Shown here piece after piece: positions 1-14,800 of a stretch of DNA of 64,000 nt (positions within the stretch are counted from its first letter, which is position 1; every line of letters begins with the position of its first letter). The notes below the pieces were generated by a model, which worked only from the letters and a program-made list of their open reading frames with translations, was not told the DNA's origin and ran no database searches. The stretch is from assembly GCF_016859285.1 (NCBI RefSeq), contig NW_024401811.1, positions 1 to 64,000 of the forward strand. Reading direction: 5' to 3'. The position numbers and the translations under genes were made by a program. Source of the stretch: Xiphias gladius. Its lineage: Eukaryota > Chordata > Actinopteri > Istiophoriformes > Xiphiidae.

Positions 1-1029
1 AATCAGATCAGTTTGTACGAGCGGAGGACTGTCGATATAAACAGTATGAATAAAGATATGTAAAGTAACATATACACAGTATCTACAGTACACTATGTCA
101 GGCAGCTGGCCAATGCAGCAAGATTTCTCCCAGTGGCCGCTGTAAAACAACAGACGCAGTCTGTTGTCAATGTGTTTGTGAGAGAGAGCGAGAGTGGGGG
201 GGGTAAGGAGGGGTAAGGATATGTATAAGGATATGTATATAGTTATTACACTAGATTATAAGAATTTACTTCATTACATTGTTAATCAGATTAGTTGTTG
301 TTTAACCCTTGCTCCTCTATTAACAGTACTGAAGGTAATTTTTATAATTTGTCTTATACCATTCTGAATAATCTTCCTACTGCGCTGTGATTATTACTAT
401 ATGCCTTTCTTTATATTCTGTGTAATGTGCTTTCACATACAATATGTTTATCATTATTGATTGACAATAGTCAAAAGCTGAAGTGTGTGATGTCTGCACA
501 TAAAACTAATCTCCCTGTAGTAAGTTATTTCAAAATCAGCCCCTCCTTCCCCCGTCTCTTCGAACACAGACGAAGGAAGCTCATTGGAGGAAAGTTACTT
601 GATGTCGGATAGTGCTCTGAATTATTCATTTTTATGCTCTAGAGAAATGATTAATTCCTCTAGCGTTATCTCCGATAATCCTAATTAACAAACTTTATTT
701 CAGTATTGCAAAACTAAAGGGATCCACTTCATTATAGCCTTCAAAGATCAGCTTATTCATCTGTTTGATTCTGACCTCATTAATCTGTCTTCATTACTAA
801 TGATGCATTTATTCAATTGTTTATAGACATTTAGTTACAATAAATATCCTCACTTATCGTTGAGTTTTGTATGGCATGTTCTTTCAAGGCAGAAACAAGA
901 GATGCCTGAACTGACGGCTTAACTACTGCTGATTAAAGACTGATTAATTTAATTAATTTGATCAATTAATTTTTTGCAAAAACAGGTGTTGCCCTATTCA
1001 AGGAGTACATTAATTTCTTTACATTAACT
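1..1029. other. non-coding 5' flank
   Basis: AT-rich intergenic DNA with no convincing exon. There is a short GA/G-rich stretch near 180-215 and several runs of T/A-rich low-complexity sequence. The only reading frame (427-612) has no splice context or recognisable domain and is taken as chance. Confidence 0.6.
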
Positions 1030-1985
1030 GTGTGGCCTTGTCTCTCTTTTCTTGTCTTTCATTGGTCCTCAGACTGGCTGATCTTACCGGACAGCTTGTT
1101 GGTGGTGTTGTACAGTTCTTTCATGTTTCCTTTTGTTGCTGCCTTTTTCTGCTTCTTTAGCCTGTTTGTTGATGAAGTGTCTCCGGTCCTTCTTGGCACT
1201 TTTCTTCATTTGACCCCTGTGTATTCTTGTTGAGCTATTGCCTTGGTTGACCTTGTACGGCAGTTGTCAATCTCTGCCGTCATCTGTCTCCTCTCTTCTA
1301 TCTTGTGTAGTGTTTCTGTTGATTTCCACTCTTTCTGGAGGCTCTTCTTTAGTCCAGTCACTTCCTGACATATTGCTGTGACTACATCTCTTATCATTTC
1401 CCTTTGGTCTTGCATGTCTTCTTCTTGGCTGCTCTTTTCTTGCAATACTTTGATTCAGCGATTCTTCAGATTCAGATTCAGATTCATTGTCACGACTAGT
1501 AGGTGGTGATCTGATGCCATGTCCGCTTCTCTCTTCAGTCGAAGGTCCCACAGTGATCTCCTGAACATCCTGGTTATACAGAGATGACATATCTGGTTCT
1601 CATTCACACCATCCGGTGATACCCAGGTCGCCTAGTGCATCCTTTTGTGTGGAAAAACGCTTCCTTCGATGACTAGGTTGTTCAGGGCGCCGGTGTCTGC
1701 AAATCTCTCTCCACTCTTATTCATTTTTCCTCAACCCTACTTGTCCATCAATTCTTCTTGGCCTGTGTGTATCTCCTCAATGCCACTGCTACTTGCATGG
1801 TCTTTCCGTCTCATACATGGTCCTGACGTTCCACATTCCAATGCAGATATCCCTGGTTGACAAAAGGGGTTTCAGCTCTGTGGCTTCTGTGAATTTGCAG
1901 CTTTCATCATACTTCTTCATAGTTAGAAACCTTCCTCTGCCAGGGTTGGAGTCTGTCTTTCTGTTGTCAATGTTTCTGTAACAAA
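1030..1985 (-). mobile_element. degraded non-LTR retroelement remnant
   Basis: Read on the minus strand, about 1860-1795 encodes the fragment GMWNVRTMYETERPCK, then a stop. This matches the start of the apurinic-endonuclease domain of many non-LTR retrotransposons (the GTWNVRTL-type motif). Further along the same strand (1590-1206) two overlapping frames give a charged, coiled-coil-like segment rich in Glu, Arg, Lys and Gln, broken between frames. The order, endonuclease before coiled coil, is not that of an intact element, so this is either rearranged or two insertions. The family is not assignable by eye. What is seen: motif, frameshifts and stops. What is inferred: retroelement origin. Confidence 0.45.
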
Positions 1986-2399
1986 CAGAAGAGTTACATT
2001 ATAATTATGATATTTATTCTACAGCTGAATCTGATAAAGAATCAACAGAGTTTGATTTAAACCTTTAAAGATGTAAATTATTTTCACTGAATGTGTCCAA
2101 AAAATCCATTCAGTGAAGGAGAAACCAAATCAGACTGACACACACACATAAAAAAAAAAAAAAAATTATTTGGGAGATTTACTTTTAACAAACCTCACAT
2201 TTCAAAAACACTGAAAACTGAGAGAGCAGAGGCCCATTTTTCAGTTTTATTCTACTTCGTCAACAATTTTGTAGTAATATCAGTTATTTTGTTCCTATTG
2301 GAACAGACTGTGGAGTAACGCTTATGTTATCTTCTTTCTTTTCTGTATTGTTGAATTCTAAACAAATTAAAACTGTTTTAATCTGTGACTTTAACTGTG

Positions 2400-2478
2400 G
2401 ATTAGAGAGAGAGAGCTAGAACGACGTAGAGTTTACAGTGTAGAGAGAGAGATAGAGCGAGGTACAGTTACACAGTGG

Positions 2479-2523
<45 letters not shown>

Positions 2524-2935
2524 GAGGAAGGTAGAGTTCACAATGGAGAGACAGTCAGTTGAGACTGAGCCGACAGAACGAACAGATCACTGAGAAGTTT
2601 ATCAACAGGGAGAGAGAGCTGGGGGAGAAAAAGAAGAGGAGGGGTATAAACAGGGAAAAGGAGACAAAGGAGGAGAGGAGAAAACGAGAAGAAAGGACAG
2701 AGAAAGAGAAGAAATAAAGAAGAAAAAGAGCAGAAGAAAACGGAGACTGTAAGCAGCAGGAGGAGGATGAATGTTTTGTCATCTGTTTAATCAGCTTATC
2801 AGGACAGAGAGACAGGTGAGCAACAAAGAGAGAGAGACAGGTGAGTAACACGGAGAGAGAGAGAGAGAGAGAGAGAGACAGGTGAGTAACACGGAGAGAG
2901 AGAGAGAGAGAGACAGACAGGTGAGTAACAGACAG
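2400..2935. repeat. purine-rich GA/GGA tract with (GA)n microsatellite
   Basis: Almost pure purine on the plus strand, with a perfect (GA)n run at about 2482-2521 and repeated GAGAGACAGGTGAGTAAC-type units at 2810-2935. The minus-strand frames over it (Leu/Ser/Phe-rich) are low-complexity translations, not genes. Confidence 0.8.
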
Positions 2936-4717
2936 GTAGAGAGATAGACAGCTGTGGTTCAGGTTTGCTCTGAACGTGACTGTTCATTTAATGGACCACT
3001 TCACACAAACAGACTGAGGTCAGTGATAAACAGAAGTGACAATAATAACAGAAACTCTACACTATAAATTTAGTACCAACAGGTGTTAGACAGGTGTTTT
3101 AGCACCATTTGTACTGGGACAGATGGTCACTGGGTGCTTCATGTAGAAAATGTGAACATAAAGACAATTTACAGATTTTTAATCTTAAGTCAAAAACTTC
3201 GCTCGGAGGGACTCTGGACCTCAGTGTCTCTTAGATCCTGATCCAGCGCCAGTTTTAGAGGAAGAGTCGTCAGGTCACAGATTGCGTCATTAGGTGTATC
3301 TGAGAAGGTGGAGGATCAGAGCGTGAATCTGCTACAGAGTCAGTGTGGTGAACGGAGGAGAAACAGCAGATGTTTTAATAAAGAAGAGGAACAGTCTGTG
3401 TCCTCAGTGTCTCACTTTAATCATCTCTCTTATCGGTTCAGACACAAACAAACCAACAAACAAACAGGACAAGTCTTATTCATATCTGTGATTATTTCTC
3501 TGGAGAATGCAGGATACTCAGCATCTTCTACCTGTTTATATTAAAGTTCATACCTGGGTTTACACCTGTTTAAACCTGTTTAGATCTGTTAGAATACATC
3601 ATGTTTGAAGCAGTTTAAACTAGTTGATAACAATCTCCCAGCATGGTCCACTTAGTAGACGTACTGGAGCTTTTGATCTTATCACATGAGCTTCCTTAGC
3701 GTCAAAGTAGTCCCGCTGTGTTTGAATTGTAGATGGGTAAAACCAACATGGACAGATAACCTTATAGTGCTCAGAAAAAATGGGAATTTGATCATCTGCA
3801 ATCCAATGACTACTGGAGGAAGATCATGTGATATGATTGAAAGCTCCAGAACAGCCACTGAGTGGACCTTGTGGTAAGATTGATTTGTCAATAATATTTA
3901 TAATGATTAAAAATGAATTAAGTCTCCGCAGTTTAAACCAAATTATGTTTCCATTTGTTGTGACAACAAAGAAAACCCGAAGAAAATCTGATTGGTTGTT
4001 GATGATGATTCATTGATTGATCGTTAATGTTACACAGAATGTTTCTGTTAGAGGTCTTCACAGGTCCAAGCCGAGGTTTGGTCTGGATACATGAATTCAG
4101 ACATGAGATTCAGATTTAAGACTTTCCTGTGGTCAACCGAAACACTGAACCGCTATCAGCTTTTACTGCAACCCAACATTACATCTTCCAGCAAGATACT
4201 GCATTGGCTGATCAGATACATGCAGGTAAACATACCTGGTAGATGACTATGGTACATGAAGGCTGTTTTCCTTCTGCTGACCTCTGGATCACTGTGCTGA
4301 AAGATGAGAGTTGTCTCTGTGGAAACTTTCTCTCTGTGAGGATTAGAAACCTTCAGACTCATCAGTCTGTTACTAAACTTTTCCTTAAATGTACTTTTAC
4401 TGGACTGGTCGAGCATTAGCCTGCTGTTCAAGTCTGTTCAGCTCTGTTCAGGTCCGATCAGGTCTGCACAGGTCTGTTCATCTCTGTTTAGGTCTGTTCA
4501 GGGCTGCTGAGTTCTGTTCAGGTCTGCTCAGGTCTATTCAGGTCTTTTAAGGACCAGAGTCTGGACCAGCTTTCTGTTAGATTGTGTTTTTATGTTTCTT
4601 TCTGCATGTCGGGTCTGGGTTTTTCCACAAGTCTGTTTAGAATCAGGTTCAGGACTTCAGCCCAATAATGACTTGAATGTGTCACTGATGGTTTTTGCTG
4701 TTGTGGTCTTGTTTCAG
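2936..4717. other. non-coding region upstream of the netrin-G gene
   Basis: No exon recognised. 4435-4550 holds a degenerate tandem of GGTCTGTTCA-like units, and 4050-4080 resembles a fragment of the repeat seen again at 26850. A 3' splice site (GTTTCAG at 4711-4717) suggests that a 5' UTR exon of the netrin-G gene begins at 4718; the promoter and any earlier UTR exon are not identifiable. Confidence 0.4.
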
Positions 4718-4933
4718 ACAGTCTGGAATTAAGACAGCCTGACTTCTTCAGGAAAGTTTCGTATGACTACCTGAGAGAGCCTCAGGTGATGCGACCACCT
4801 GATGGATGGGCGGTAACCAAGGCAACAACTATGTAACCATGACAACCACATGTTTGAAGAGAGTCGACAGAACTGAACCTGTTGAGATGTGACTTCCTGA
4901 TGATCTTCCTATCTGTGTGACGGTCAGTCCACC

Positions 4934-7460
4934 ATGTCCCTCCCCCTCCTCCCCCTCCTCGTCCTCCTGCCAGCGTTCGGCCGGTGTCAGCCCGGAGGTC
5001 AGTTTGATGTGTGTCGGTCTCTGCGCGACTCAGAGGCGGGGCCAGGCTGGGAGTTCTACGCCTGTCAGCCTCCACCTGCCAACATGAAGGAGGTGATGCA
5101 GATCAGAGTCGACCCCCCTGGGATCACCTGTGGAAACCCACCTGAGAGATTCTGCACACTGGTCAGTCACACACACCTGAAGATAGAAACAGACTGAAAC
5201 ACAGATAGAAACAGAAACAATCAGGTTTATAACTCCTTAGTATCTCTCAGGCTTTTTTCCCTTTGACATATCAAAATGAAGGGTACACCTGACTTGTTGT
5301 CTCAGGTTGTAAAGGTCTGTAAATGTCAGCGCTGATTTTCTCTGAATATTATTTCATTCGAATAATATGAAGACTGAGTCCTGCAGTGGTCAGATACTTT
5401 ACTGAGTTGACAGAATGACCAATGGGGTATGACATGCAACAGAGGGCCCGGACTGGACACGAATCTGTAACGATTCAGCATCAGACCTTTGGAGGTACAT
5501 GTTCTATAATGATGAGTTAGTCTTTCTCCTCTCTCCTGTTAAACTTTAGTTTCAGTTCATGATCCTCAGTAGTGTTTTATCATGGGAAATGGGATTCCCA
5601 GGAATCTATTTGCCAGTTCTCAGGATATATAATAGCGGGAAACGGGGAAAAAAATAGTTACATTTAAAGCATAAACCCAAAAGGCTGATATGTACAAGCT
5701 ATGCGTATCCCTATTCCTTTCTGAAATCGTAATTCCTTTACGTCCTCCCTCATGGATGCAATTGCTGGAGCCGGCAGTGAGCACTGATCCAAAACTTTTT
5801 TAGCCAACATAAATAGCCTACAACAAAATGTCAGCCAACAGCCTTGCATGGAAATACTTTAAAAGAGTTAACAACAAAGATGCAAAGTGAATGACTGATA
5901 AAATTTGCTGAAGGTTCAACAAGCCATTTGCAGCAACCTTTGGAATCTCAGCGTGCCAAAACTTAAAGCCCACCAAAGCGTGCAAGAACACGGGATTCAT
6001 GCCTTATCCAAAAACACTTCCCTGTACTGGCAGAGATGGCAGCATATGACGGATTTACATTCAACAGTATGGTGAAATGCACCTATCTCAGAGCAGCACT
6101 GAAGAAAGACAGTCCTAATCTCCCAAAGAATCCATCTTAAATCTCACAACAAGTTAGAGCTAAGGGAGAAAAAGATAAGGCGGAGAAGTTACAAGACTTG
6201 GTGAAGTGTGGTGCACACTTTTCTCTTACAATTGATGAGTACCCTTCTTATCAGAACAAAAGATTCATTAGCGTGAATCTACATGTTTTGGAGACATACT
6301 GGAACCTTGGCATTATCAGGGCTCAAGGAACCATGCCAGCCGGGATAGTGAAAGAGTTGGTGGACTCTCAGCTACAAAGCATCAACTTGAACATGAATGA
6401 CCACATTATCTGCAGCACTACAGATGGAGCATCGGTGATGGTGAAGTTTGGCAGACTGGTGCTGCCCAAGAAACAGCTATGTTACGTGCATGGTGTGCAC
6501 CTGACTGTCAGATGTTCCTTACTGCCACCGAGAGGCTGCCTGTGCCAGCCATATTGAGAGCGAAGATGAGGAGGCTGAGAGAAGAAATGTGCAGCAGTGT
6601 GGAGCGGGTCATAATATTGCCTGGTACTTCCACAAGGCCACAGTCAGGAACCCAGAGGTTTATGCATATTTCTCGTTGTTGCATTTAGTGTTGTTTGAAA
6701 TATGACCGATGCCTTTTGACGGTCACTGTAGTTATGCCTTAAAATCAAGTCAATTTCCTGGGACTCCCAGATTAGAGTGCTTCTGCACCTGGAACAGAAA
6801 ATGGACCTCTAGCTGGAAGTCTAAAACACAAACTCCTGTGGGTAAAACTGGACTAAATACAAAGTTTTAATGCTGACTGACTATGATAGACTCACTGTAA
6901 ACAGACATGCAGACAATCGTTAGCCTAGAAACATTAAGGCTACCAAGGTCCCACAATTCACTCTCTATTGAGCAGGGCTGTCCCCATTCAGACAGATTAT
7001 CTGGTGTTGGGAAATCCTAAAAAAAATTCCACTGTCTCAAACATAATGTTCAGAATATTATATTGTCTCATATTCAGGCCAATAATCAGTGTATGACAGA
7101 AAAAGATCAAAATTTCTTCTCTCCTGTCAATCATCTCACAAGCCCTCACATTTATCAGGTGATATCAGTTTGGTACCACTGAACACACATCTACTGTACT
7201 AACACACACACAGTACCACACACTCTCCTGCTGTTTGTCTAATTGTTCCTTTGGGAAACTGAAATCGTGTCTGAATTATTGATAAATGTAACAGTTGTAA
7301 TGAAGCAAAAATGAAACTCAGAAAAAGATTCAAAATGACAAAATACACAAAACACATCACAAACATATTTAAACTGTGAGATTTAAACAACAACTATACA
7401 CCTCTTTAAATATAAACAAATACATGTAAAACTCAGTAAAAATGTGTGGTGTGCCCCAAC

Positions 7461-7521
<61 letters not shown>

Positions 7522-10500
7522 TTACTCCTGACGACCACTGACCCCCACACCGACAAATACTTGCTTATAATGCTGTAGTCACTACAAGCTGATATTGTGT
7601 TGTAAGTTCTGATATTCTGGAGGATAATGTTGACAGTGAACAATTTACTGATACGTTCATTAACAATATGTTAACAACTGTTCCATTAAACTTTTATACA
7701 CAGGAAGAGGCTTGTTTTTCAGTCTGACATTTTCGGACTGGCGTATCAACTCAAAATGTTTATGAGGACACAGGTGAAAACAGGTGGTTCTAAATAATGT
7801 TTTCAGATCCTGGACTGTGTGTAGCAGAAATCCTGTGATTGTTTTCGAACCTTTCTGTTACTGTACAGATCCAGTTAGGGAGTTTTAACTAACCTGCTGT
7901 CCTCATACTGACATACTTACTTTACCAGATATGAAGGAATCTCAATGGTTAGAGTCAGTCAGTGTTAGTTTGTGTTGGTTAGTCATGGTTGGTTAAATGT
8001 AGTTTAGTAGTAGACTGTCTTTCAGCTGCAGTGTGACAGTTGGCAGCAGCAGCTGAAGTTAAAGGATAAACCTCTAACACACACACTAATCAGATTAACA
8101 TCAGTGTTAATCCATCACTGCACGTGTGTGTGTGGGTCAGTGGGACAAACACACACACATAGGACCTCTAAACACATAAGACTCGTTGGTAATAACTCGA
8201 TATTCTGCTTTTTTATGAAGGCGCAGGTTTGGAGGCTACGGCTATGTCTGGTCTCCAGGGCTCATCGTAGGCTCTTTTCTTTTAAGCAAAAGTAGCGTCT
8301 CGTGTTTCATCCGGAACTGTGCCACAGACTCTCCATGGGCAGGATGAATATGCTACACAGGGTCAGCTCATTATGTCCAATGATAGATATCATTACCAGG
8401 AGTCTAGTTTCTGTCTTCCCACCCTTCAGTTATGTGTGTGTATATACAGGTATTTGTATCTATGTGCACATGTGTGTTTGAGTGTATATGTATGTAAAAA
8501 ATGTGATAGTCTCATAATATTTGGGGATAAATAAAGTGGTTTACCTGGCATGAATATCATAGGGTATCTAAATATTTGTATTACAGCTGCCTACTGGTCT
8601 TTTATGTGTTTTTATGTTTGTTTATTTATTTTTTGTTTAGATGATGATAAATTATAATTATTAAATTATAAAAAATTATAAAAGTTGTTTCTGAAAAACA
8701 TTCTGAATTTACGTGATCTGGTTGCTCAAAATTATAATAAATTTTTATATCCTCTAACGTCTAATGTAGTCGACAGCTAAGTACATAAATAGTTTGGTTC
8801 TATGTGTCCTCAGGAGAACCCGTACCTGTGCAGTGATGAATGTGATGCGTCCAGCCCTGACCTATCTCACCCCCCTCAGCTGATGGGAGACAGGGAGAGG
8901 GGGGGCCTCATCACCTATTGGCAGACAGTCACATGGTCCCGGTATCCTGAGCCGCTATTGGCCAACATCACTCTGTCTTGGAACAAGAGTCTGGAGGTGG
9001 TCGATGACATCACTGTCACCTTCGAGTACGGCCGACCGACCAGCATGGTGCTGGAGAAGTCCATGGACAAAGGTAATTGGTCTGAGCTGGGGGGTGGGGA
9101 GATGCAGCTTTTCCCCTAGTTAGCCATCTCAAACTGTACAAACTGCACCAAACCATGAATAAACATAATACAAATACAGCAAGAGATTGTCACACCAATC
9201 TCTGTTTTTTTATTATCCTGTTTTATTTCAGGGTTGACCTGTGTTGTACTTTCAGATATGAGAAAAGTTAAACAACCTTCAAACTGCACAGAGAATAGAA
9301 TTAGTCTGATCAAGGCAAAACTCCAGGAACACCTGTAGTATAAACAACAACTTTACTGTGAGACCAGCATGTTTGGACTTGTGGACTTCATCAGGGTCAA
9401 ACTTACTTTCTACAGATGTTTAGATATCGGCCTTGTTTCACTGCTTCCTGGTCAGAGCTGTGTTCAGCTGCGGCTGATGGGTTTACATCAGCTGCTGCTG
9501 TTTTCACAGATAGTTGTTAGAAATGATGGTGAACGGAGATGCAAGCAAAGGCCCCCAGCTGGATACAGACCAAGGACTCTGGTACCTGGTCTGGTCAGAT
9601 TAACAAACTCCACTTTGGAGATACTACGTAGAGAGGGAACAGCCAAAATACAGAGTGGCTTCCTCAGATATAAAGCAAACAAGAAAGGGAGGGAAGAAGA
9701 ATATATGAAGCGCACTCCATAACATCCATAATCTCAATGCACTTTACAGAGCAAGGTCAAGACCTTACATATCTATATATATAAAAATTATAGAAGGATA
9801 ATAGATGTAAGTAATCTGTCTTTTTCTTTTCAGGTGTGACATGGCAGCCATATCAGTACTATGCTGATGACTGTCTGGAGGCATTCGGCATGTCGCCTAA
9901 AAGAGTCTCTGATTTAGCACCGAGTAATTTAACCCGGGTTATTTGCACCGAGCAGTACTCCCGCTGGGTCGGAGCCAAGGTGGGTAACTGGGCCTTATAC
10001 TGGTCATACTAGGAAACAGATAGTATACTGCAAACATTAATGATACATACTGTATCCAGGGATACTGTAACACTGGTGTAAAAAATTCATCTGCGAACGG
10101 ATTTGTATTTACTGTTATTTAAATTATCTGGGAAACAGTGGGAATCAGCAGTGTTTGATTAATAGGACAAGTGTTTTTGTACCTGACCAACAGCTGCAGA
10201 GCAGGTTCACTGACTGATACTGTTTGACCATTAGGAGGAGAAGATCGTGGTGTTTGAGGTGCGTGCTCGGTTCGGGGTGTTTGCAGGTCCGAAGTTGATC
10301 AACATGGACGCTCTGTACACCCGGATGGAGACCATGAAGGGTCTGAGAGACTTTTTCACCTTCACGAACCTCCGTCTGAGACTCCTCCGTCCAGCACTGG
10401 GAGGGACTTATGTCCAGAGAGACAACCTGCTGAAGTACTTCTACGCTATCTCGAACATTGACATACCAGCCAGGTAATAAAATTAACCTAACAGCCGGCA

Positions 10501-11849
10501 GGTGACTTCATCCACAAACTAGTAATGTCTAACCAGGATAGAGTAGTCATGACCTAACAGCTCCACACAGCTGACCGGTCACTGAGTGAGGACGATGTGA
10601 CGTCAGAGTGTCTGTTACAGAAAGTCTGATGTCAGACAGACATACGATGGGCACTGTGTTTAAGAATACTGACACCTGAAACATGTGTCCCTGTGTGTGT
10701 GGGTGTGTTCCTGCAGATGTAAGTGTAGCCTGCATGCATCTGAGTGTGTGTTACGAGATGCGACGCTGCAGTGTGACTGTGACCATAATACGACAGGACA
10801 GGACTGTCAGCGCTGTAGTCGAGGGTTCAAATCCCGCAGCTGGAGACCTGGATCATACCTACCCCTTCCCAAAGGCACTGCCAACACCTGTACGTATCTG
10901 TACACACACACAAACACATAGACACACACTCACAGGTAGATACGTTACACATTATGTATTGGTGAAACTAAACAACCATTGAACAAATGCATGGCTAAAC
11001 ACGGGAGGGCCAACGCCTTTCAATTTATACATAAAAAAACCTGAGTGGAAATGATGGAAATTTAAAACAAACTAAACCAGTTGAAAACGTGTTTCTTGCT
11101 GACTGAGGTGTAACAGTAGCTGTGTAGATAAAAGCCAAAGTGAAACAGACTGAATGAATAAACACTGTACTCATCAAAGGAAAACATCAAATCTGTGTTG
11201 AGTGATGATGGACTGGAACCTTCCTCACATTAACACAGGAAACCAACAGAAACGTCAGGTTCCATCACTTTCTCCACACGGTTTTCCATCATCTGAGCTT
11301 TGACTGCAGATCTTTTAATGACCTCGTTTCCCTACGTCCTCTTCTTCTGTGGTGGTTAAATGGCAGCTACTGGAGAATCAGCTCCACCAGCTGGTTATCA
11401 GCTCATAATCACACAGCAGCAGTGGAGGGAAACAAGACTTCACTCATGTTTTACTTTGAGCATTTTCTCATAATTCAATTAAAGGTTGAGCTCCATTGAT
11501 GAAACTTGATTGACATGTTGTATCTTTTTCAGGTGAAGCAGCAGAAACAGCAGCCAGTAAGTAGTGCTCACCTGTCTGTCTATTCACCTGTCTGTCCTTC
11601 ATTTCAGTCACACCACCACCCAGCCCCTCCTGTCTTATAGTCACAGATATAGAAATGGTAGTAACATGGTCAGTGTTGCATCATGGGAACAAATCTGAGC
11701 TTTGAGTCCTGGAAATTTTTTAACATCACTGTGTATTTGATGTGTTTCACATCACATCATAGTAGTTCATAAAAGACACAACAGTTTCACTCATTGTGAT
11801 CCAAAACAAATCAAATCAAAACTGATTAATGCAGTCAGTCAGTCAGTCG

Positions 11850-11885
<36 letters not shown>

Positions 11886-14800
11886 TTTCAGATTTAAAAT
11901 AACATGCAACAGTTGAAATTAAAATTAAATCAATATGAAGACTGATCAGTTGTATTACATCATTACTAATCACTCTGACCGGTCACATGGTCGAACATGA
12001 GTCGTTCAGTTAAGCATTGGGTTGCATTCTGGGAGGAAATTTAACGTTAATCTGTGGTTCAGAGCTAGTTAACATACTGACAGATGGTGTGTGTATGTGT
12101 GTTTAATCTGTGATCATCTGTTTTAACCTTGGCGATCGCCTCACACACACACAGACACACACACACACACATACTCAAGCACATGCACACACACTTTTTA
12201 CTTCTATCTTTGTGAAGACACTCATTGACATGATGCATTCCCTAACCACCTCACCCTGACTTTAACCTAAACCTGATTCTAACTGAACAAAATGTCCTAC
12301 ATTTTCCATAGAGTAGACAATAGAACAAATAGAACAAAGAGCAAGATCTGTAGACCAATGTGATTTCTAGGTGTTATAGAGAAGATGTAACAGACAGTAT
12401 CCACACACCTCTGGTCAGATATAGACACAAAGTCTCCGATATGAAAGTTTATTTAGCTTTAAATTATTAAAAGTTTGTCTCACCTCCTGCAAAAATAAAA
12501 CTGAAACACAAGCAGGCAGGAAACTGTTCAAAGTAAAAACATGGATTGGAATTTCCCCAGCAGTGTGTGGAATTGGTCGCTATTAGAGAAACATTAGAGT
12601 CCAGTAAAGTTCTCAGCAGAACAGAACTGGGTTTTATTACCTTCTGAGATGTGATTGGTTAGTTGGGTTCAGGTGACTTTGAGGCGGTAAAGTGACGGCT
12701 GCAGTAGACTCCAAACTAAATTGAGTATATAAGTGAATTAATGAACTGACCACTAAAAGGAGGCTCTATGTTTGGTTTCCTCAGTTTGTGCAGGTTAGCT
12801 CAGAAAACAACAGTGTCATGTTTGTTTCTATAATAGTTATTTTATCAGAGAGGCAGCACACTGACATGAGCACTGTAGGTCACACACCTCCTGGTCTCAA
12901 CTACGCATTTTGTGGAACTGCACATCAAGCAAGCTCAATGGTTGATTCACCACCAGTCAGGACCCGGGTTTGGAACAAAGACGAGAACAAAAGTAAATGT
13001 ACTACATACAATTATAAACTAAACGGCCACATAAACGTTATCTGGGTGACCACTGTCCACGTTTGCCTACATGCCCAGAGAAGCAGAATTCCAGCTTTAG
13101 GTTATGAGGCTAAATAAATGGAGAATAAATGAGTGTGATGAGAGGGCAGGATGTAAATTTACTGCTGACCTTAACAGCATTGAGATTTATTGTTGCAGCG
13201 ACTGTGTGAACTGGAAGGTTTCCTGTGAGTAGGCAGAAACGTTCAGAGAATGTTGGGGAAGTAGGAGGTTCAGGTGGAGATGTAGTTTAAAGATGCTTTA
13301 AATAAATAATTGAATAATATAGCAGGTTTTATTAAACCAACATCACTGGGCCAGACCAGCCGAGATTCTGAAACTGACATTTCTCTGACGGTGAAGATGC
13401 TTACATCTCATTGAACTGAGATCATGGATATATTGAAAGACTCAGAGGCCAGTAAAATCAGCTCCTGTATCGTTTCCCCCACTGTAATTCCTGTAGTTGC
13501 CGTGGTAACCTGGGAAGCCACGGCAGCAATTTGAAAAAGTTGAACCATCATCATCATCATCACCAACTCAGACGGCAGGAGAAAAGAGCTGTGTGCATAA
13601 AGATAGGCAGCTGCAATCACTCCTGAAAGAACGTGTAGGAAAACATGATGATTCCTCCATTTGTTTGAAACTGCACTTGCTGTTGCTATCCATGTTTACT
13701 TTTGAAAAAAGTAAACACAACCTTTTAAAGATGTCACTGATGACAGTTTGACAAGCCCAGCACTATTAATATTAATTTTCTAACCTGGGATCCTTGTGCT
13801 CTCTGATATTTCTGCCAGACTCTTTACCAAAGGGTTGGTAGGATCGGACAGTAGAATTATACTACTTTTACATCAGGGGTGGAAGATTATCTTTTCCACC
13901 ATTCTTCTCTACAATGAGTTTGTCACTGTCATGATTAAAAAGAAAATAATGGTAATAATGCATCATTATTACCACCACCAAGAAGGTGGTGGTAATACCA
14001 CCTGTCTGTTTATTTGTCAGCAGGATTACACAAAAAGTACTGAATCAATTTGCACCAAATTGGAATGATGGGGCATGCCCCTTGGAAGAATCCATTAAAT
14101 TTTGGTGTGGAACTGGTTAAAAGAGTGGATCCAGGATTTTTTTATTACATCCTTAACATTGCAAGATAGGGCATTTTTCGACATTTTCGTCAATATCTGG
14201 CCTTGCTGGAGGTATCCACATATATCTGATATTTGCATCTCATTTATTTTGTTGTCTACTGTCAGCCTGTGGGCCTGAGAGGGATTTGGGAGGCGGGTTT
14301 ATGGGATTCCTCTTATTATCATGTCATTAAAGTAAAAACATCCCAGTGTTTAATGTTCTGCAGAGTTCAATCAGTGTCTGTAGAAAACAGAAAACTGAGA
14401 TTCACTAAAGAGACGTAACTCTTCTTCTCTGACAGCGGCTGGTGACTCTAACTCAGCAGCATCTGATAAACCCTCTGCCTCATCAGATGGAGTGACTGAC
14501 ACTACTACTACTGACAGTACCAGTGCTACCACTACTGAGTCTCTTACCACTAATAGTATTACTACTGCATCTACTACTGACAGTATTATAACTACTGACA
14601 CTACCACAACTGAAGCTACTATAACTGACAGTAATACCGCTATTGACAGTATTTCTACTACTAGCACTGCTGTAACTATTGGCACTACTATTTCCACTAC
14701 TGACCTTACTATTACTATAGATAGTAAAACAACTATTTTTATGTACATTTTTACTACTGATGCAGTCTATACAAGCCCAGGAAGTCCTCTTATTGTTACA

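Noticed and set aside
10823-10837. GGGTTCAAATCCCGC, a perfect tRNA B-box-like sequence
   Set aside because: It encodes the conserved GFKSRSW stretch of the first laminin-EGF module; no A box or tRNA fold is present around it.
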